From Blastomyces gilchristii SLH14081 (lineage: Eukaryota > Ascomycota > Eurotiomycetes > Onygenales > Ajellomycetaceae): a DNA stretch of 64,000 nucleotides. The stretch spans positions 954,841-1,018,840 of the forward strand of contig NW_003101670.1 in assembly GCF_000003855.2 (NCBI RefSeq). Direction: 5' to 3'. The notes beneath the pieces are model-generated. The model was given only the letters and a program-made list of their open reading frames with translations. It ran no database searches and was not told where the DNA came from. Shown one piece after another: positions 37,301 through 50,291 of the stretch. The number at the start of each line of letters is the position of its first letter. Positions within the stretch are counted from its first letter, which is position 1. The position numbers and the translations under genes were made by a program.

Positions 37301-37900
37301 CTTACACATGATTATCATATAGAGGTGATAAATCTTCTAAAGATTACACAGTTCACATCAGATCTCTGCAGTTTAATTCAGATTACTGATAATATAGTAA
37401 TAAAGCTTCAAGATGTCTGTAACTAAGCAGAGGCCTTCATAGTAACTGTGAAACAAGATTAGAAGAATCAAATCAATATTCACTGAGACTTCACTGAATA
37501 ATATAAGATAGAAGACTTAATGTGATTGAATCTTAAGAATATACAGATCACATGTCTATCTTGTACACTGAATTACTGCTATGTTAAGTATAAAGTGATA
37601 GAAGTTCTAGATAGTCATAACTATTATCTTAACATATTATCAGAAATTCATAATATCTTTCATACAAGCTTACTCTGCTATGCTATCACTGATCTGTTCT
37701 CTTCTTAACTGATTTCTGACTGACAGCTGCCAGGTATCATAGAAGAAGATAATAAGCTTGAGTGAGAGATTGAGAATATTCTCAATGAGAGATTCTGTGA
37801 CTGCAGCTGATAATATCTTGTGAAATGAGTCAGCTATAATTAACTGAGCTGAACTCTGAGTTCTGTGTTATCTGAAACAGTGGTTTCTGACTGATGACTC
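34321..37900 (+). pseudogene. B1 pol with chromodomain
   Basis: Protease remnant MKVMIDSD at about 34350. Reverse transcriptase from 35080 (ISNSFTAASILFAKK, NE*LTAF*T, FVSAYLDDILIFTDE at 35445-35490, catalytic Asp pair kept). RNase H at 35870-36260 ([34 protein letters not shown]). Integrase core about 37020-37420 (SDQSH*FISTL, YHSETDDASE). The C-terminal part 37526-37708 ends IHNIFHTSLLCYA. The chromodomain (IENILNERF, YLVK*VSYN) is at 37760-37850. About one stop every 30-40 codons, mostly W to TGA. Non-functional although the RT active site survives. Confidence 0.87.
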
Positions 37901-37931
37901 ATGAGAACTGCTTCTGAAAGAGAGAAACTAA

Positions 37932-38239
37932 TGTGACAGGCTGCATCTGATCAATTATATAGACTATTCTATTATACTTCATAGATTCTTTCACTTCATT
38001 CTTGAATATGTACACTCTGATTCTCAGCCATTCTTGATTGCCAATCCTCGGCCGTCATAAACATGTATAGATTCTTCCACTCCGAAGCTTCATCATGTAC
38101 ACTATCATATACATGTATAAATATTCATCTCAATCACTGATTCTCTCACTTTCTCTTTCTTTTCTTCTCTAATGTTTTTCTCTTTGTTATATAAGACCTA
38201 TCAATATCATACCGATCTATTCAGCGTAGGCCTCTTACA
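37932..38239 (+). repeat. B1 right (3') LTR, 308 bp
   Basis: Same length as the left LTR. It keeps more CpG (for example TGCCAATCCTCGGCCGTC near 38039 and CAGCGTAGGCCTCTTACA at the end). ATTAT follows at 38240-38244. Confidence 0.92.
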
Positions 38240-38244
38240 ATTAT

Positions 38245-40238
38245 AGAACTTATAATAATGCAATAGTATTAAAAGCTAGAATATCTGAATTTCATGAATA
38301 TTGCAAAAATAATAGCAGATTCATATCTAGAAATGAGAATAAAGAGTAGCAGAGCTTTATCATTCTGCAAGATCTGTGTTCAGATAACAATGACATATTC
38401 AATCTTCATATCTATAATATGAGCTGTTAAGCTAATAATGAGATTCTTCATCAATCTGGCAGAGAGTGAAAAAACACTTTTTAACAGAAATAACATCTTC
38501 ACTAGAAGAGGTGCAAGCTACTAATTGAGTATAATAAATAATATAACTCATTATAAATAAGTAATTCTTATAATAAGAAAGACAGAATCTACTGCAAGAT
38601 TAATAAATTTCATTATAAGTATTAAGATAACTACATAACATTAAGTTACAACTCTACACTGAGATAAGAAGAGTGGAAAAGTCAAGAACTTAAGACCTAC
38701 TGTCAGAGCAAAGAAATAGTATATGAAATAACTACATCTGATACATCATAATTGAATGACTCAGCAGAACATATGAATTGAATAGTTATAGAAAAGATAC
38801 AAAGTCTACTATTTAATAGTGAATTAGAAAGAGAACTTTGAGATGAAGTAATACAAGCTATGATTATAATAATTAACACATTCTCAACATCAATAAAGAT
38901 ATTTGAATGTAAGAAAGAAACATCACTTATATCTTTTGAAGCTTGAACTGAGATGCAATCTTCTGTTCATTGAATACAGAGATGAGGGTGCAAGGTCTAC
39001 AAGAAGGATTTGAAAGTGTCAAATAAGCTTGCAGATAGAACTGACAGTAAGAAATAACAGCTGATTGAATATCAAGAATTACATTAATATTATGTGTGAA
39101 ATTCTATTGCTCACTGTCTCGAGATTGCATGAGATATCATATTTGATAAAGCTCTTGATATGAGTGCAAACATACCTGTAAATACAATAAGAGAATTCAA
39201 TAAATTGTCTAATGAATTGAACATTCTGAATGTCAGAGACAGATGATAACACTGTCTTCTAAGAAGACTTACAAAGAAAAAGTCAGATGTTTTAAAGATG
39301 ATTATTAATAAGAACTTAGAGAGTGCAATTGATTCAATCTACCTTCTAGATAATAAGACACAGCTTGTCATGAATGAAGAGTCTGAAGACTCTGTTAATG
39401 AGAATGATTCTGTTCTAAGTATTCTAACAGATCAATCAACTACACTGATGAAAGTAAAGAGAAGCTCAGACTGAAACTATTGACATGAGACAATGAAAAA
39501 GAAGATTAAGATATTTGAATAGAAGAAGATATATATTATCATTGAGAAGGCTCTGAAAATGAATATTCTTACAGATACATAAGTATATAATTGAAAGTTT
39601 AATAATAAGAAAGAAATTATTCATTTTAGAGCTTACTGAGTGATTAGAGAGTTCTTACAACAGTAGAGTATTCATTATACAAGATTATATACTGCAGTGA
39701 TATCAGAGTCTACATCATATAGTTTATTCACTATATTAACTGTTAAAGAATGAAAGATTAAACTGATTGACTATGTATCTGCATTTTTGAATAGTATATT
39801 ATCTCAGAATAAGATGATCTATATACAACTACTCACAGATATTAAGCATGACAGAGAGAGCTTGATAAGATTACTCTGTCAGAGTCTATATAAAATGAAG
39901 CAAGCTGTAAGAGTATGATATTTTCTTATAACAGAGTATCTGACTATATTGAGATTCAAGATATTATCTTATAACAGCAGATTTCTATATCACTCTGTTT
40001 ACAAGATCTATCTGACATTGTATGTTGATGATTATTAAGTGACAGAACCTTAAGAACAGTAATTAGACTGAGTATTGAATAAGATTATAAAGAGATTTAA
40101 GACAAAGAATATTGAAGAGATTAAGTCATATCTTGAAATGAAGATTAAACATTAGAGAAATGACAATCTAGTAATTATACAGAGCTGTTATATTGAGAAG
40201 ATTCTTGAAGATTTCAGCATCAATAAGATAAATCCAGC
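38245..40238 (+). pseudogene. Ty1/copia element, integrase and reverse transcriptase part
   Basis: Continues the copia pol beyond B1. The integrase core is readable from 38560 to 38900 (LNDSAEHMN*IVIEKIQSLL with the catalytic Glu, then EVIQAMIIIINTFSTS). After a linker (39180-39560) the reverse transcriptase begins at about 39630 (VIREFLQQ, YTRLYTAVISESTSYSLFTI, KIKLIDYVSAFLN). The catalytic box LYVDDY is kept at 40018-40036. It ends abruptly at 40238, where B2 is inserted; RNase H and the copia 3' LTR must lie right of this window. Confidence 0.85.
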
Positions 40239-40546
40239 TGTGACGGGCTGCGCCCGATCAATTATATAGACTATTTCATTACACTTCACAGATTCCAACC
40301 GCTCCATTCTCAAACACGTACACTCCGATTCTCATCCATTCTCAATCACCGATCCTCGGCTGCTATGAACATGTATAGATTCTTCTGCTCTGAAGCTCCA
40401 CTGCATACATCATCACATATGTATATAAATATTCACTTCAATCATTGATTCTTGCACTTTCTCTTTCTTTTTCTTCTCTAACATTTTTTTCTTTGTTATA
40501 TAAGACCTATATATTATACTGATCTATTCAGTGTAGGCCTCTTACA
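40239..40546 (+). repeat. B2 left (5') LTR, 308 bp
   Basis: Best-preserved 5' end of the family: TGTGACGGGCTGCGCCC, with the hairpin GGGC-TGC-GCCC, and CpGs kept through about 40370. It ends TGTAGGCCTCTTACA. Confidence 0.92.
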
Positions 40547-40899
40547 CTAGAAAAATGTTCATTGTCTTCTTATTAGAAACAATTACTCACTGAGATACCT
40601 GAATGTGTAATGATGTATAAGAAATAGAGAAACAGTAAAACAGTTAAGTGAACACTGAGTCTTCAGATAGAAGCTTACTTACCAGTCACTCTGACTCTGT
40701 AATAAGATCTTATGAAGAGAGTAAGATCTTATAAGAGAATATCAGTGAAAGATCTGAGAGTTCTGACATCTCAGATATATGAGATATTTATATAATTACA
40801 CTTTCACAGATATCACATGTCTGATGATTGATATAATCATGTCTAATGATAATATGAAAGAATTCTCAAATGTGAGTATAGATGTGATGTTACAGTGAC

Positions 40900-41807
40900 T
40901 CTGAGCAATGTTGAAATTACAATAGCAATAGATAGCTGATATACATGCAACTCAACAACTTCAATATGAGAAAATTCAATGATTAACTCAATAAGAAACT
41001 CATGCAATTTCAATATCTACAGAATTGAATACAAAAGCACTGAAAGAATGCTTAAATACTCTCACATATTTCAATACTTTCAATCTCACACTCTACTCAT
41101 CATGAAGAATGAAAATGCTTGTGAAACTGAGTATAGATGAAGATGTCATCAGTTCACTAACAAATCAAGATTGATATATCAATGAATAATTGAAGAATTA
41201 TATAAAATAAAAGTTTCATTCATGAATGAAACCATGTGAATCAGTGTTATGACTGCCTGATAACATCATCAAATATCTTAATATTCTGTTTTAAGACACT
41301 GTCATGCAATAGAAAGCATTAGATTGATTACAGAGTGTTTGACAGAGAAATACTTCTCTCACAACATTCATCTCTGACTTTAACATTAAGATCTTAGAAG
41401 CAGATGATCAATCTTGAAAGAATTGAATGAAGATTAGTATGCTTAAGAAGATACTAACTTTTGAACTCTTACAGACTCTTATAAGTGTAAATAAAGACTC
41501 AACTTATGAAGACTTCTGCACACAGCTTCAGATATTGAACAACTGTCTTATCAAGCTTAAGAGTATACAGAACAGTGATAGAAGATGTTACACTTATACA
41601 TCTGCACTGAGAAATAACTCAGTCACTTATACATCTGTGCTGAGAAATAATAACAATAATACAGATACTATGAACTGAGTAGACTTAAATATCTATATAC
41701 AAGCAAGGGTCTCTGTTATTCAAACAGACTTCTGAGTCCCTGAGATCGCTTCTGAAGAAGTCACTGATTAATGTCAATGAGAAGTGTGCATTAACTGTAA
41801 CTGATTG
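40900..41807 (+). pseudogene. B2 gag, first part
   Basis: Parallels B1 33230-34080. The frame 41427-41678 is open (MLKKILTFELLQTL, then SIQNSDRRCYTYTSALRNNS). Compared with B1 there is an in-frame near-duplicate of about 12 codons (TYTSALRNNS / TYTSVLRNNN). It ends in the zinc knuckle, where the small hAT is inserted. Confidence 0.7.
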
Positions 41808-42317
41808 TAGACTGGCTTCTGAGATTATGAATTTCACATTTAATTTCATTTGATCTGATCTCATACATTTCTTGGTGTGAATCCCGCTGGGACTAGTCAT
41901 CAAAAAAACATGCAAAGTGACTATATATCAGATCTTAAAATGAAACCATGACTTGAAAAAAATGAGAAAGTGGTCTCATTTGATCTCATTTAGTGTCATT
42001 CTTGGCATAAACTTACTATTTTTAGACATTTTAAGGTTTTTTTTAGACTATTTTTAATTTTTTAAAAAGTAATGCTTTTTGATAACACTTAAATGAGATT
42101 TAAAGTTATTTAAAGCAATAAAAATAATTTAAATTGAGAAGTGAAAATCATGATCTCATTTGAAAAATGTGATAAGAGTAGACAGTAAGTCTCACTGAGA
42201 CAGTATGAGACTACTAATGTTAAAACCATGTAATGGGATCAGTTGAATTGGTAATGAAACTATCAAAAAATCTAGTCCTGGTCTCAGACACGGTCACACG
42301 GTCAGTTTAACTAATTA
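41800..42317. mobile_element. Non-autonomous hAT element 1, 502 bp, with 8-bp TSD
   Basis: The element spans 41808-42309. Ends are TAGACTGG at the left and GGTCAGTTTA at the right (family form TAGACTGRCCG). The flanking ACTGATTG and ACTAATTA differ only by G/A, and B1 has one uninterrupted copy at the same spot (ACTAATCA), consistent with an 8-bp duplication of ACTGATCG. The inside has no gene. About 110 bases at the left and 40 at the right are shared with the large hAT at 50789, so it is a deletion-type relative. Confidence 0.87.
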
Positions 42318-44073
42318 AGACACATTGCTTTCAACTGTTGATCGGTCTACATGCCTTCTCACTTAAAGAATGAAACAGTGTCTGTCCGCATCAATCACAT
42401 TGCAGTGAAGAAAGATTCAGAAGATAATTATAAGAATGCTCTGATAAAACAGAGAAAAGACTAGCTTCTATTCAAATTCATAAACAGAAGCTTGAAGAGG
42501 TTGAATGATAATAATTTGAAGAGAAAATAATAATGAATGTGATTCTTATATCTACTGTGATTGATAACATATATAATATGAAAGCTATGATAGATAGCAG
42601 TCTATATCATTATACAATGATTAAATCTTCAGTTGTAAGATATTACAATCTTCAGTGTATTCTCTTATTAAAACTCTGATGTCTCACAGAATTTGATAAC
42701 TCAAAAGACATTTGTATCTGTTACATGGTGAAGTTGACCATAGATATAAGAGAATATCAACATGAAGATGCCTATATATATAAAGTTGATAATCTTGATT
42801 ATAATCTTATATTAGAACTTGTCTGACTATCTGAACAAGGCATCTTATTAAACACTTGAAACAGAAGCTTAATATTCTCTAATAATAATAGAATTCATGA
42901 AGATGACATTCATAAGATTATGAATCTGACACAGATCTCTGCTAACATGTATGAAATGCTCTGAAAAAGAAGTCACTGACAGTAGAATTATATAACAATC
43001 TATTCCATCAGTCTGACTAATATTAAAAAGACTCTAGAAAAGTTATTCTGTGTTATAATAACAGATTCTTGTATGAAACTCTCTCAATAATATCATGAAT
43101 ATCTAGATATCTTCTAATAAGATAATATTATGAATATACTTCTCTTATGAGATTCTGAAGTGAATCACAGTATCAAGTTAGAGAAGAAGAATGATAAGAA
43201 CTCCGAACTGTTATAAGATCTTCTTTATAACATGTTCTGAGATGAACTTCTTCTTCTTCAAAAGACACTCAATGATCTATTGAATAAAGAATTCATATGC
43301 ATTAGCAATTCTTTCACTACAGCCTCTATTCTCTTTGCAAAGAAATCAGGTGAAGAACTTCAATTCTGTGTGAATCATTGAGAACTGAACAGAATAATAA
43401 AGAAAGACTGCTATTCACTATCTCTTATTAATGAAACTCTAGCTTGTATTGAACAAGCTCAATAATTTATAAAACTAGATAGTATCATCATATTTCATAA
43501 GATCTGCATCACTGAAAAAGATGAGTAACTTACAGCATTCTGAACATAATATGATCTCTTTGAATGAATAGTTATCCTCTTCAAACTAGCTAACACTCTC
43601 AGTATATTTCAAAAGTATATCAACTGAGCACTCTTAGATTTTCTTGATAAATTCGTCTCTGCATATCTTAATGACATTCTCATCTTCACTGATGAGTTCA
43701 GAAAAGAACATCAAGAATATATACAGAAGATATTATAATAACTACAAGAAACAGAACTACTGATAGATATTGATAAGTGTGATTTTAAAGTCAAGAATAT
43801 TAAATATCTGAGTTTTATTATAGAAGCTGATAAGGAAATTTGAATAAATTCTGAGAAAGTCTCTGCCATTCTTGAATGAGAAGCTCTGTGTACTGTGAAA
43901 GATGTATAAAGCTTCAACAGATTTGCTAACTTCTATCAGTGATTTATACAAAACTTCTCAGATATTACAAGATCACTTACAGAACTCTCTAAGAAGAACT
44001 GAGTATTTCAGTGATCAGTGAATACTGAAGCTGTATTCACATAGATGAAGAAGACATTCATCAATGTCTCTCT
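42318..44073 (+). pseudogene. B2 gag end, protease and reverse transcriptase
   Basis: Continues B2 after the small hAT. Protease MKAMIDSSLYHY near 42580. Reverse transcriptase 43290-43900 (ISNSFTTASILFAKKS, KDE*LTAF*T, FVSAYLNDILIFTDEF at about 43655-43695, here YLND). Interrupted at 44078 by B3. Confidence 0.8.
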
Positions 44074-44078
44074 GCTAA
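44074..44078. repeat. B3 left target-site duplication, GCTAA
   Basis: GCTAA also follows the right LTR at 49777-49781. Confidence 0.88.
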
Positions 44079-44442
44079 TGTAAGAGGCCTACGCCGAAGA
44101 GATCGGTATTATATTGATAGGTCTTATATAACAAAGATAAAAATGTTAGAGAAGGAAAGAAAGAGAAAGTGTGAGAATCAGCAATCAGAGTGAATATTTA
44201 TACACGTACATAATGATGTACATGATAGAACTTCAGAGTGAAAGAATTTATACATGTTCATAGCAGCTGAGGATCGGTTATTGAGAATGACTGAGAATCA
44301 GAGTGTATGTGTTTATGACGGCCGAGGATCAGTGATCAAGAATGATCAAGAATCAGAGTGTATGTACTTGAGAATGAAAAAGTTGAAATCTGTGAAGTGT
44401 AGCAGAATAGTCTATATAATTGATCAGACACAGCTCATTACA
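44079..44442 (-). repeat. B3 left (3') LTR, 364 bp
   Basis: Reverse complement of the family LTR. The duplicated block is seen as two runs of GAGGATCRGT...GAGAATCAGAGTGTATGT (about 44268 and 44326). Confidence 0.9.
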
Positions 44443-47400
44443 TTAGTCTCTCTCTTTCAGAAGCAGTTCTCATCAGTCAAGAGCTGCTGTTTCAGATAAT
44501 ACAGAACTCAGAGTTCAGATCAGTTAATTATAGTTAACTTATTTTATAACATATTATCAGCTGCAGCTGTATAATCTCTTATCAAGAATATCTTCAATCT
44601 CTCATTCAAGCTCATTATCTTCTTCTATGATCTCTGACAGCTGTCAGTCAGAAGTCAGTTGAGAAGAGAACAGATCAGTGATAGTGCAGCAGAGCAAGCT
44701 TGTATGAAAGATATTATAAGATTCTGATGATATGTCAAGATAATAGTTATAACTATCTAGAACTTCTATCACTTTATATCTGATATAGCAGTAATCTAGT
44801 GTATAAGATGAATATATAATTCATATATTCTTAAGATTCAATCATATCAGATCTTCTATCTTATATTATTCAGCAGAGTCTCAGTGAACATTGATTCAAT
44901 CTTCTTAATTCTGTTTAACACTTATTATAAAGACTTCTGCTCAATCACATGCATCTCAGAGTTTTATTACTATATTATCAGCAATCTGAATCAGACTGCA
45001 GAGATTCAGTGTGAACTGTATAATCTCTAGAAGATCTAACATCTTCATGTAATAATTATGTGTAAGAAAGAACAGACTTATATCTGTTAAAACAGTATCT
45101 CATTCATTGATAGCAATCTCTGTGTGTAGAAGCAGGTTATATCAATCATCTTGTAAGTGATTGTAGAACTTATAGAGATAGTTCTTTACAGTCTGAATTA
45201 TTCATTCTGATGCATTATCAGTCTCAGAATGATAGATAACTAACAGATAATATATAATCTTAAGAATTTAACAGATTCTTATTCAGAGAGTACTTATAAA
45301 TTGACAGCTCTGATTCAATACTATTGATCTCAGTAACTCATACATTCAATAGAATGAACTCTGTAAAAAGGCTTCAGTGACTTGTTCAGTATTCATCTTA
45401 TTACAAGATTTCAATATTACATCTTTACTTAGTCAGTTAACAATGACTAGAATATTTCTACAATTCTTACTCTCAGACAGCTTAATAGTAAAGTAAATCA
45501 CTATATCTTATCAGATTCTATTAGAAATATCAAGTGATTTCAGTAGATCTTTTCTACAGTTCTTTTATAAGATAATAGAAGAATAGTGATTGCAGTTTCA
45601 GATAAAGTATCTGATACTGTTTAATATCTCAGATTAATAGAACTCTTAGAAGATTATTCTATACAGTTATTCACAGTCTGAATAATCAGTTATATACAAA
45701 TCATGCATCTCTTGCATTATCTGAGTGTGTAAGAGTTCAGAGTGAGAGACTCAGCATCATTCACAGAATTGTAGAGTATTATTATCATTAATTGAATATT
45801 CTCAGATGTCAGTTCTTACATATAATTCTGAAAGAAATCAGAGTGCTTCTTGTTGTACTGCTTCAGTGAGTGATTAGAGAAGTTCATCAGTGTAAGCTGC
45901 TATATACTATAGCTCATCTAATATGAATTCAGAAGAAGTTAAGATATCCGTAACAGTTCTAATCAGAGAAGCATGNNNNNNNNNNNNNNNNNNNNNNNNN
46001 NNNNNNNNNNNNNNNNNNNNNNNNNNNNNNNNNNNNNNNNNNNNNNNNNNNNNNNNNNNNNNNNNNNNNNNNNNNNNNNNNNNNNNNACATCTATTATTC
46101 AGTGAGTTTATAGATAGTTATAAAGTATTTAAGATTCTTATAATCTATAACTATCTTAAATTCAGAGATACTTCAGTGTTCAGAGTCTCATTCTTCTAAA
46201 CAGTATACAATCACAAGAAGTTTCTTATCATAGATCTCATAATTGTATTCAGCAGGACTCAGTTTCTTAGATATAAAGGTATATAATTGTAGAACATCTT
46301 TATTATTATATTATAATATCACTTCTTCTATTACATAGTTAGAGAAATCAGCTTTAACAACTATTTTACAATCAGAATTAAATGTTATTAGCAGAGAGAT
46401 ATTAATGAATATCTTCTTCATCTGTGTAAATGCAGCTTCAGTATTCACTGATTATTGAAATACTCAGTCTTTCTTAGTGAGTTCTGTAAGTGATCTCATA
46501 ATATCTGAGAAGTTTTATATAAATCACTGATAAAAGTTAGCAAATCTGATGAATCTTTATACATCTTTCACAGTGCATGACACCTTTCATTCAAGAATAG
46601 CAGAGATCTTCTCAGAATTTATTTAGATTCTCTTATCAGCTTCTATGATGAAACCTAAGTATTTAGTACTCTTGACTTCAAAATCACACTTATTAATATC
46701 AATTGATAGTTCTGCTTCTTATAGTTGTTATAATACTCTTTGCATATTCTCTTGATATTTCTTTCTGAATTTATCAGTGAAGATGAGAATATCATCTAGA
46801 TAAGCAGATACAAATTCATCAAGAAAGTCTCAGAGTGCTCAGTTAATATACTTCTGAAATGTACTGAGAGTATTGATCAGTTCAAAGAGTGTGACTACTC
46901 ATTCAATGAGATTATATCATGTTTGAAATACTGTAAGCCACTCATCTTCTTCAGTAATGTGAATCTTATGAAACACAGCAATGATATCTAACTTTATAAA
47001 TCATTGAGCTTATTCAATATAAGCTAGAGTTTCATTGATAAGAGATAAAGAATAACAGTCTTTCTTTATTAATCTGTTCAATTCTTGATAATTCACACAG
47101 AACTGAAGTTCTTCATCTGATTTTCTTTGCAAAGAGAATAGAGACTGCAGCAGAAGAGTTGCTAATATATATAAATTCTTTATTTAACAGATTATTGAGT
47201 GTCTTTCAAAGAAGAAGAAGTTCATCTCAGAACATGTTATAAAGAGAGTCTTATAACAGTTCAGAGTTCTTATTATTCTTTTTCTCTAACTTGATACTGT
47301 GATTCACTTCAGAACATCATAAGAGAGGTATATTTATAATACTGTCTTATCAGAAGACATCTAGATATTTATAATATTATTAAGAGAGTTTTGTATAAGA

Positions 47401-48650
47401 ATCTGTTATTATAACACAGAATAACTTTTCTAGAGTCTTTTTAATATCAGTCAGACTGATGAAATAGATTATCATATAATTCTGCTGTTAATAACTTCTT
47501 TTTCAGAGCATTTTATACACATTGACAGAGATCTGTGTCAGATTCATAGTCTTGTGAATGTCATCTTTATAAATCCTATCATTGTTAGAGAATATCAAGC
47601 TTCTGTTTTAAGTGTTTAATAAGATGTCTTGTTCAGATAGTCAGACAAGTTCTAACATAAGATTATAATCAAGATTATCAACTTCATATATGTAGACATC
47701 TTCATATTGATGTTCTCTCACATCTATGATCAACTTCATCATGTAATGAGTACAAATGTCTTTTAAATCATCAAATCCTGTGAGGAGTCAGGGTTTTGAT
47801 AAGAGAATACACTGAAGATTATGACATTTTATAACTGAAGATTTTATCATTGCATAGTGATATAGACTGCTGTCTATCATGGCTTTCATATTATACATAT
47901 TATCAATTATAGTAGATATAAGAATCATATTCATTATCATTTTCTCTTCAAATCATTGTCATCTGACCTCTTTAAGCTTCTGTTTATAAATTTGAATAGA
48001 AGCTAATCTTTTCTCTGTTTCATCAGGGCATTCTCATAGTCATCTTTCAAATCTTTCTCTAATGTAACATGATTGACATGAACAGACACTGATTCATTCT
48101 TTGAATAAGAAGTCACTGATCTTTCTCTTAAGTATGAAGACACATAGATTGATCAACAGTTGAAAACAATATATTTCAATCAGTTACAGTTGATACACAC
48201 TTCACATTGACATTAATGAGTGACTTCTTTGAGAGTGATCTCAGAGACTCAGAAGCCTGTTCAGACAGCAGAGATTCTTGCTTATATATAGACATTTAAG
48301 TCTACTCAGTTCATAGCATCTATATCATTGTTATTATTCTTCAGTACAGATGTATAAGTGACTGAAATATAACATCTTCTGTCACTGTTCTGTATACTCT
48401 TGAGCTTGATAAGATAATAATTCAATGTTCAGAGCTGTGTGTAGAAGTCTTTATAAGTCTGATCTTCATCTACACTTATAAGAATCTGTAAGAGTTTGAA
48501 AGTCAATGTCTTCTTAAGCATGTTAATCTTCATTCAATTCTCTCAAGATTGATCACCTGCTTCTAGAATCTTGATGTTGAAGTCAGAAATGAATATTGTA
48601 AGAGAAGTATTTCTCTGTCAAGTACTCTGTAATCAATCTAATACTTTCTG
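44443..48650 (-). pseudogene. B3 pol, minus strand, with chromodomain end
   Basis: On the minus strand, from right to left. Protease near 47870. Reverse transcriptase about 47170 to 46700, with AYLDDILIFTDKF at 46765-46805 (YLDD kept) and KSTKYLGFIIEA. RNase H 46400-46130, then the gap. Integrase about 45450-44900 and chromodomain near 44600 (complement of CTCATTCAAGCTCATTATC). Stops as in B1. Confidence 0.8.
45976..46087. other. Assembly gap of 112 N
   Basis: Run of N within B3 between RNase H and integrase. Sequence unknown. By comparison with B1 the missing part should be ordinary pol sequence, but the gap length may be nominal. Confidence 0.98.
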
Positions 48651-49412
48651 TTATATGACAGTGTCTTGAAACAGATCATCAAGATGTTTGATGATATTGT
48701 CAGACATTTATAACACTGATTCATATACTTTTATTTATAAATGAAACTTCTGTTTCACATGATTCTTCAATCATTTATTGATATATCAATCTTGATTAAT
48801 TAATAAACTGATGACATCTTCATCTACATTCAGTTTCACAAGCATTTTCATTCTTTATGATGAGTAGAGAGTGAGATCAGAAGTATTGAAATATACAGAA
48901 GTATCTAAGCATTCTTTCAGCACTTTTGTATTCAATTCTGTAGAAGTTGAAATCACATGAGTTAAGTATTGAATCTCTTTGTAGTGAAGTTATTGAGTTG
49001 TGTGCATGTCTGCTATCTATTACTGTTATAATTTCAACATTGCTCAGAGTTATTATAATATCATATCTATGCTTATATTTGAGAGTTTCATATTATTATT
49101 AGACACAATTATATCACTTTATCAGATATGTGATATCTATAGAAGTATAATCATATAAATATCTTATACATCTGAGATCAGAACTTTTCAGGTCTTTTAC
49201 TGATATTCTCTTTGTAAGATCTTATTACAGAGTCAGAGTGACTGATAAGCAAGCTTCTATCTGAGAACTCAGTGTCTGCTTTAACTGATTGTTTCTCTTT
49301 CTTACATATTATTACATATTCAGATATCTCTTGATGAATAATCATTTCTAATGAGAAGACAGTGTGTGAATAATCATTTCTAATAATAAGAAGTCAATGA
49401 ACATTTTTATGA
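48000..49412 (-). pseudogene. B3 gag, minus strand
   Basis: Minus-strand counterpart of B1 33000-34300. The knuckle region is at about 48175-48220 and the polar helices at 48380-48900. Damaged by stops. Confidence 0.65.
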
Positions 49413-49776
49413 TATAAGAGATCTACACTGAATAGATCAGTATTATTGTGATAGATCTTATATAACAAAGATAAAAACATTAGAGAAGAAAAGAAAGAGA
49501 AAGTGTGAGAATCAGCAATCAGAGTGAATATTTATACACATACATAGTGATGTACACAGTGAGGCTTCAGGGCGGAAGAATCTATACGCGTTTATAGCAG
49601 CTGAGGATTGGCAATTGAGAATGGCCGAGAATCGGAGTGTACGCGTTCATGGCGGCCGAGGATCGGTGATTGAGAATGGCTGACAATCAGAGCATACATG
49701 TTTGAGAATGAAGTGATTGAAATCTGTGAAGTGTAATGGAATAGTCTATATAATTGATCGGGCGCAGCCCGTCACA
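49413..49776 (-). repeat. B3 right (5') LTR, 364 bp
   Basis: The outer half (49560-49776) is among the most CpG-rich stretches of the window (GGCGGCCGAGGATCGG, GATCGGGCGCAGCCCGTCACA), while its inner half is mutated like the rest. GCTAA follows. Confidence 0.92.
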
Positions 49777-50291
49777 GCTAATGATATTTGACTCTGATTA
49801 TGAAACAGTTGTTGAAGCTGATTTCTCTGACTATGTAATAGAAGAAGTAATATTGTAATATAATAATGAAGATGTTCTATAATTATGTGTCTTCATATTT
49901 AAGAAACTGAGTCCTGCTGAATGCAATTATGAGATCTATAATAAGAAACTTCTTATGATTGTATACTATCTAGAAGAATAAGCCTCTGAACTCTGAAGTG
50001 TCTCTGAATTTGAGATAGTCACAGATTATAAGAATCTTAAGCACTTTACAATCACTTATAAACTCACTGAATGACAGATGTGATAATCTGAATTTCTAAG
50101 TCACTTTCATTTTACAATACACTATCATCTCAGCAGCTAGAACTTGATGACAGACACTCTCTTATAATGAGAACAAGATATACTGTCTGATGTAACAGAC
50201 ACATGCTGAATGAACTGAGAGCATCAGCTCTTAGATCTGAAGATATTGATTGATTAATATAGAATAACTCATGACACTATACATACTTCTC
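49777..50291 (+). pseudogene. B2 RNase H segment
   Basis: Reads DYETVVEADFSDYVIEEV, KKLSPAECNYEIYNKKLLMI and further to 50283, matching B1 35880-36370. It continues after the hAT nest at 56645. Confidence 0.8.

Larger units (their letters stand above)
32563..38239 (+). mobile_element. Ty3/gypsy chromovirus B1, full length, plus strand
   Basis: 5677 bp, two 308-bp LTRs, TSD ATTAT, inserted in the copia element. Gag knuckle, protease, reverse transcriptase with YLDD kept, RNase H, integrase and chromodomain follow in order on the plus strand. The body is riddled with TGA at Trp codons. It belongs to the same family as B2 (40239) and B3 (44079). Confidence 0.92.
44079..49776 (-). mobile_element. 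Ty3/gypsy chromovirus B3, full length, minus strand
   Basis: 5698 bp, inserted head-to-head in B2 pol with a perfect 5-bp duplication. Its LTRs are 364 bp each, longer than the 308 bp of B1 and B2 because of an internal duplication of about 56 bases. It holds a 112-base assembly gap. Confidence 0.9.

Noticed and set aside
41685..41915. 76-codon minus frame
   Set aside because: It spans the junction of B2 gag and the end of the small hAT; a similar frame at 50708-50905 spans two hAT ends. Both are products of the shared terminal sequence.
44254..44499. 81-codon plus frame
   Set aside because: Lies in the B3 LTR and crosses its inner edge. The repeated ENQSV/NQESE pattern only reflects the duplicated LTR block.
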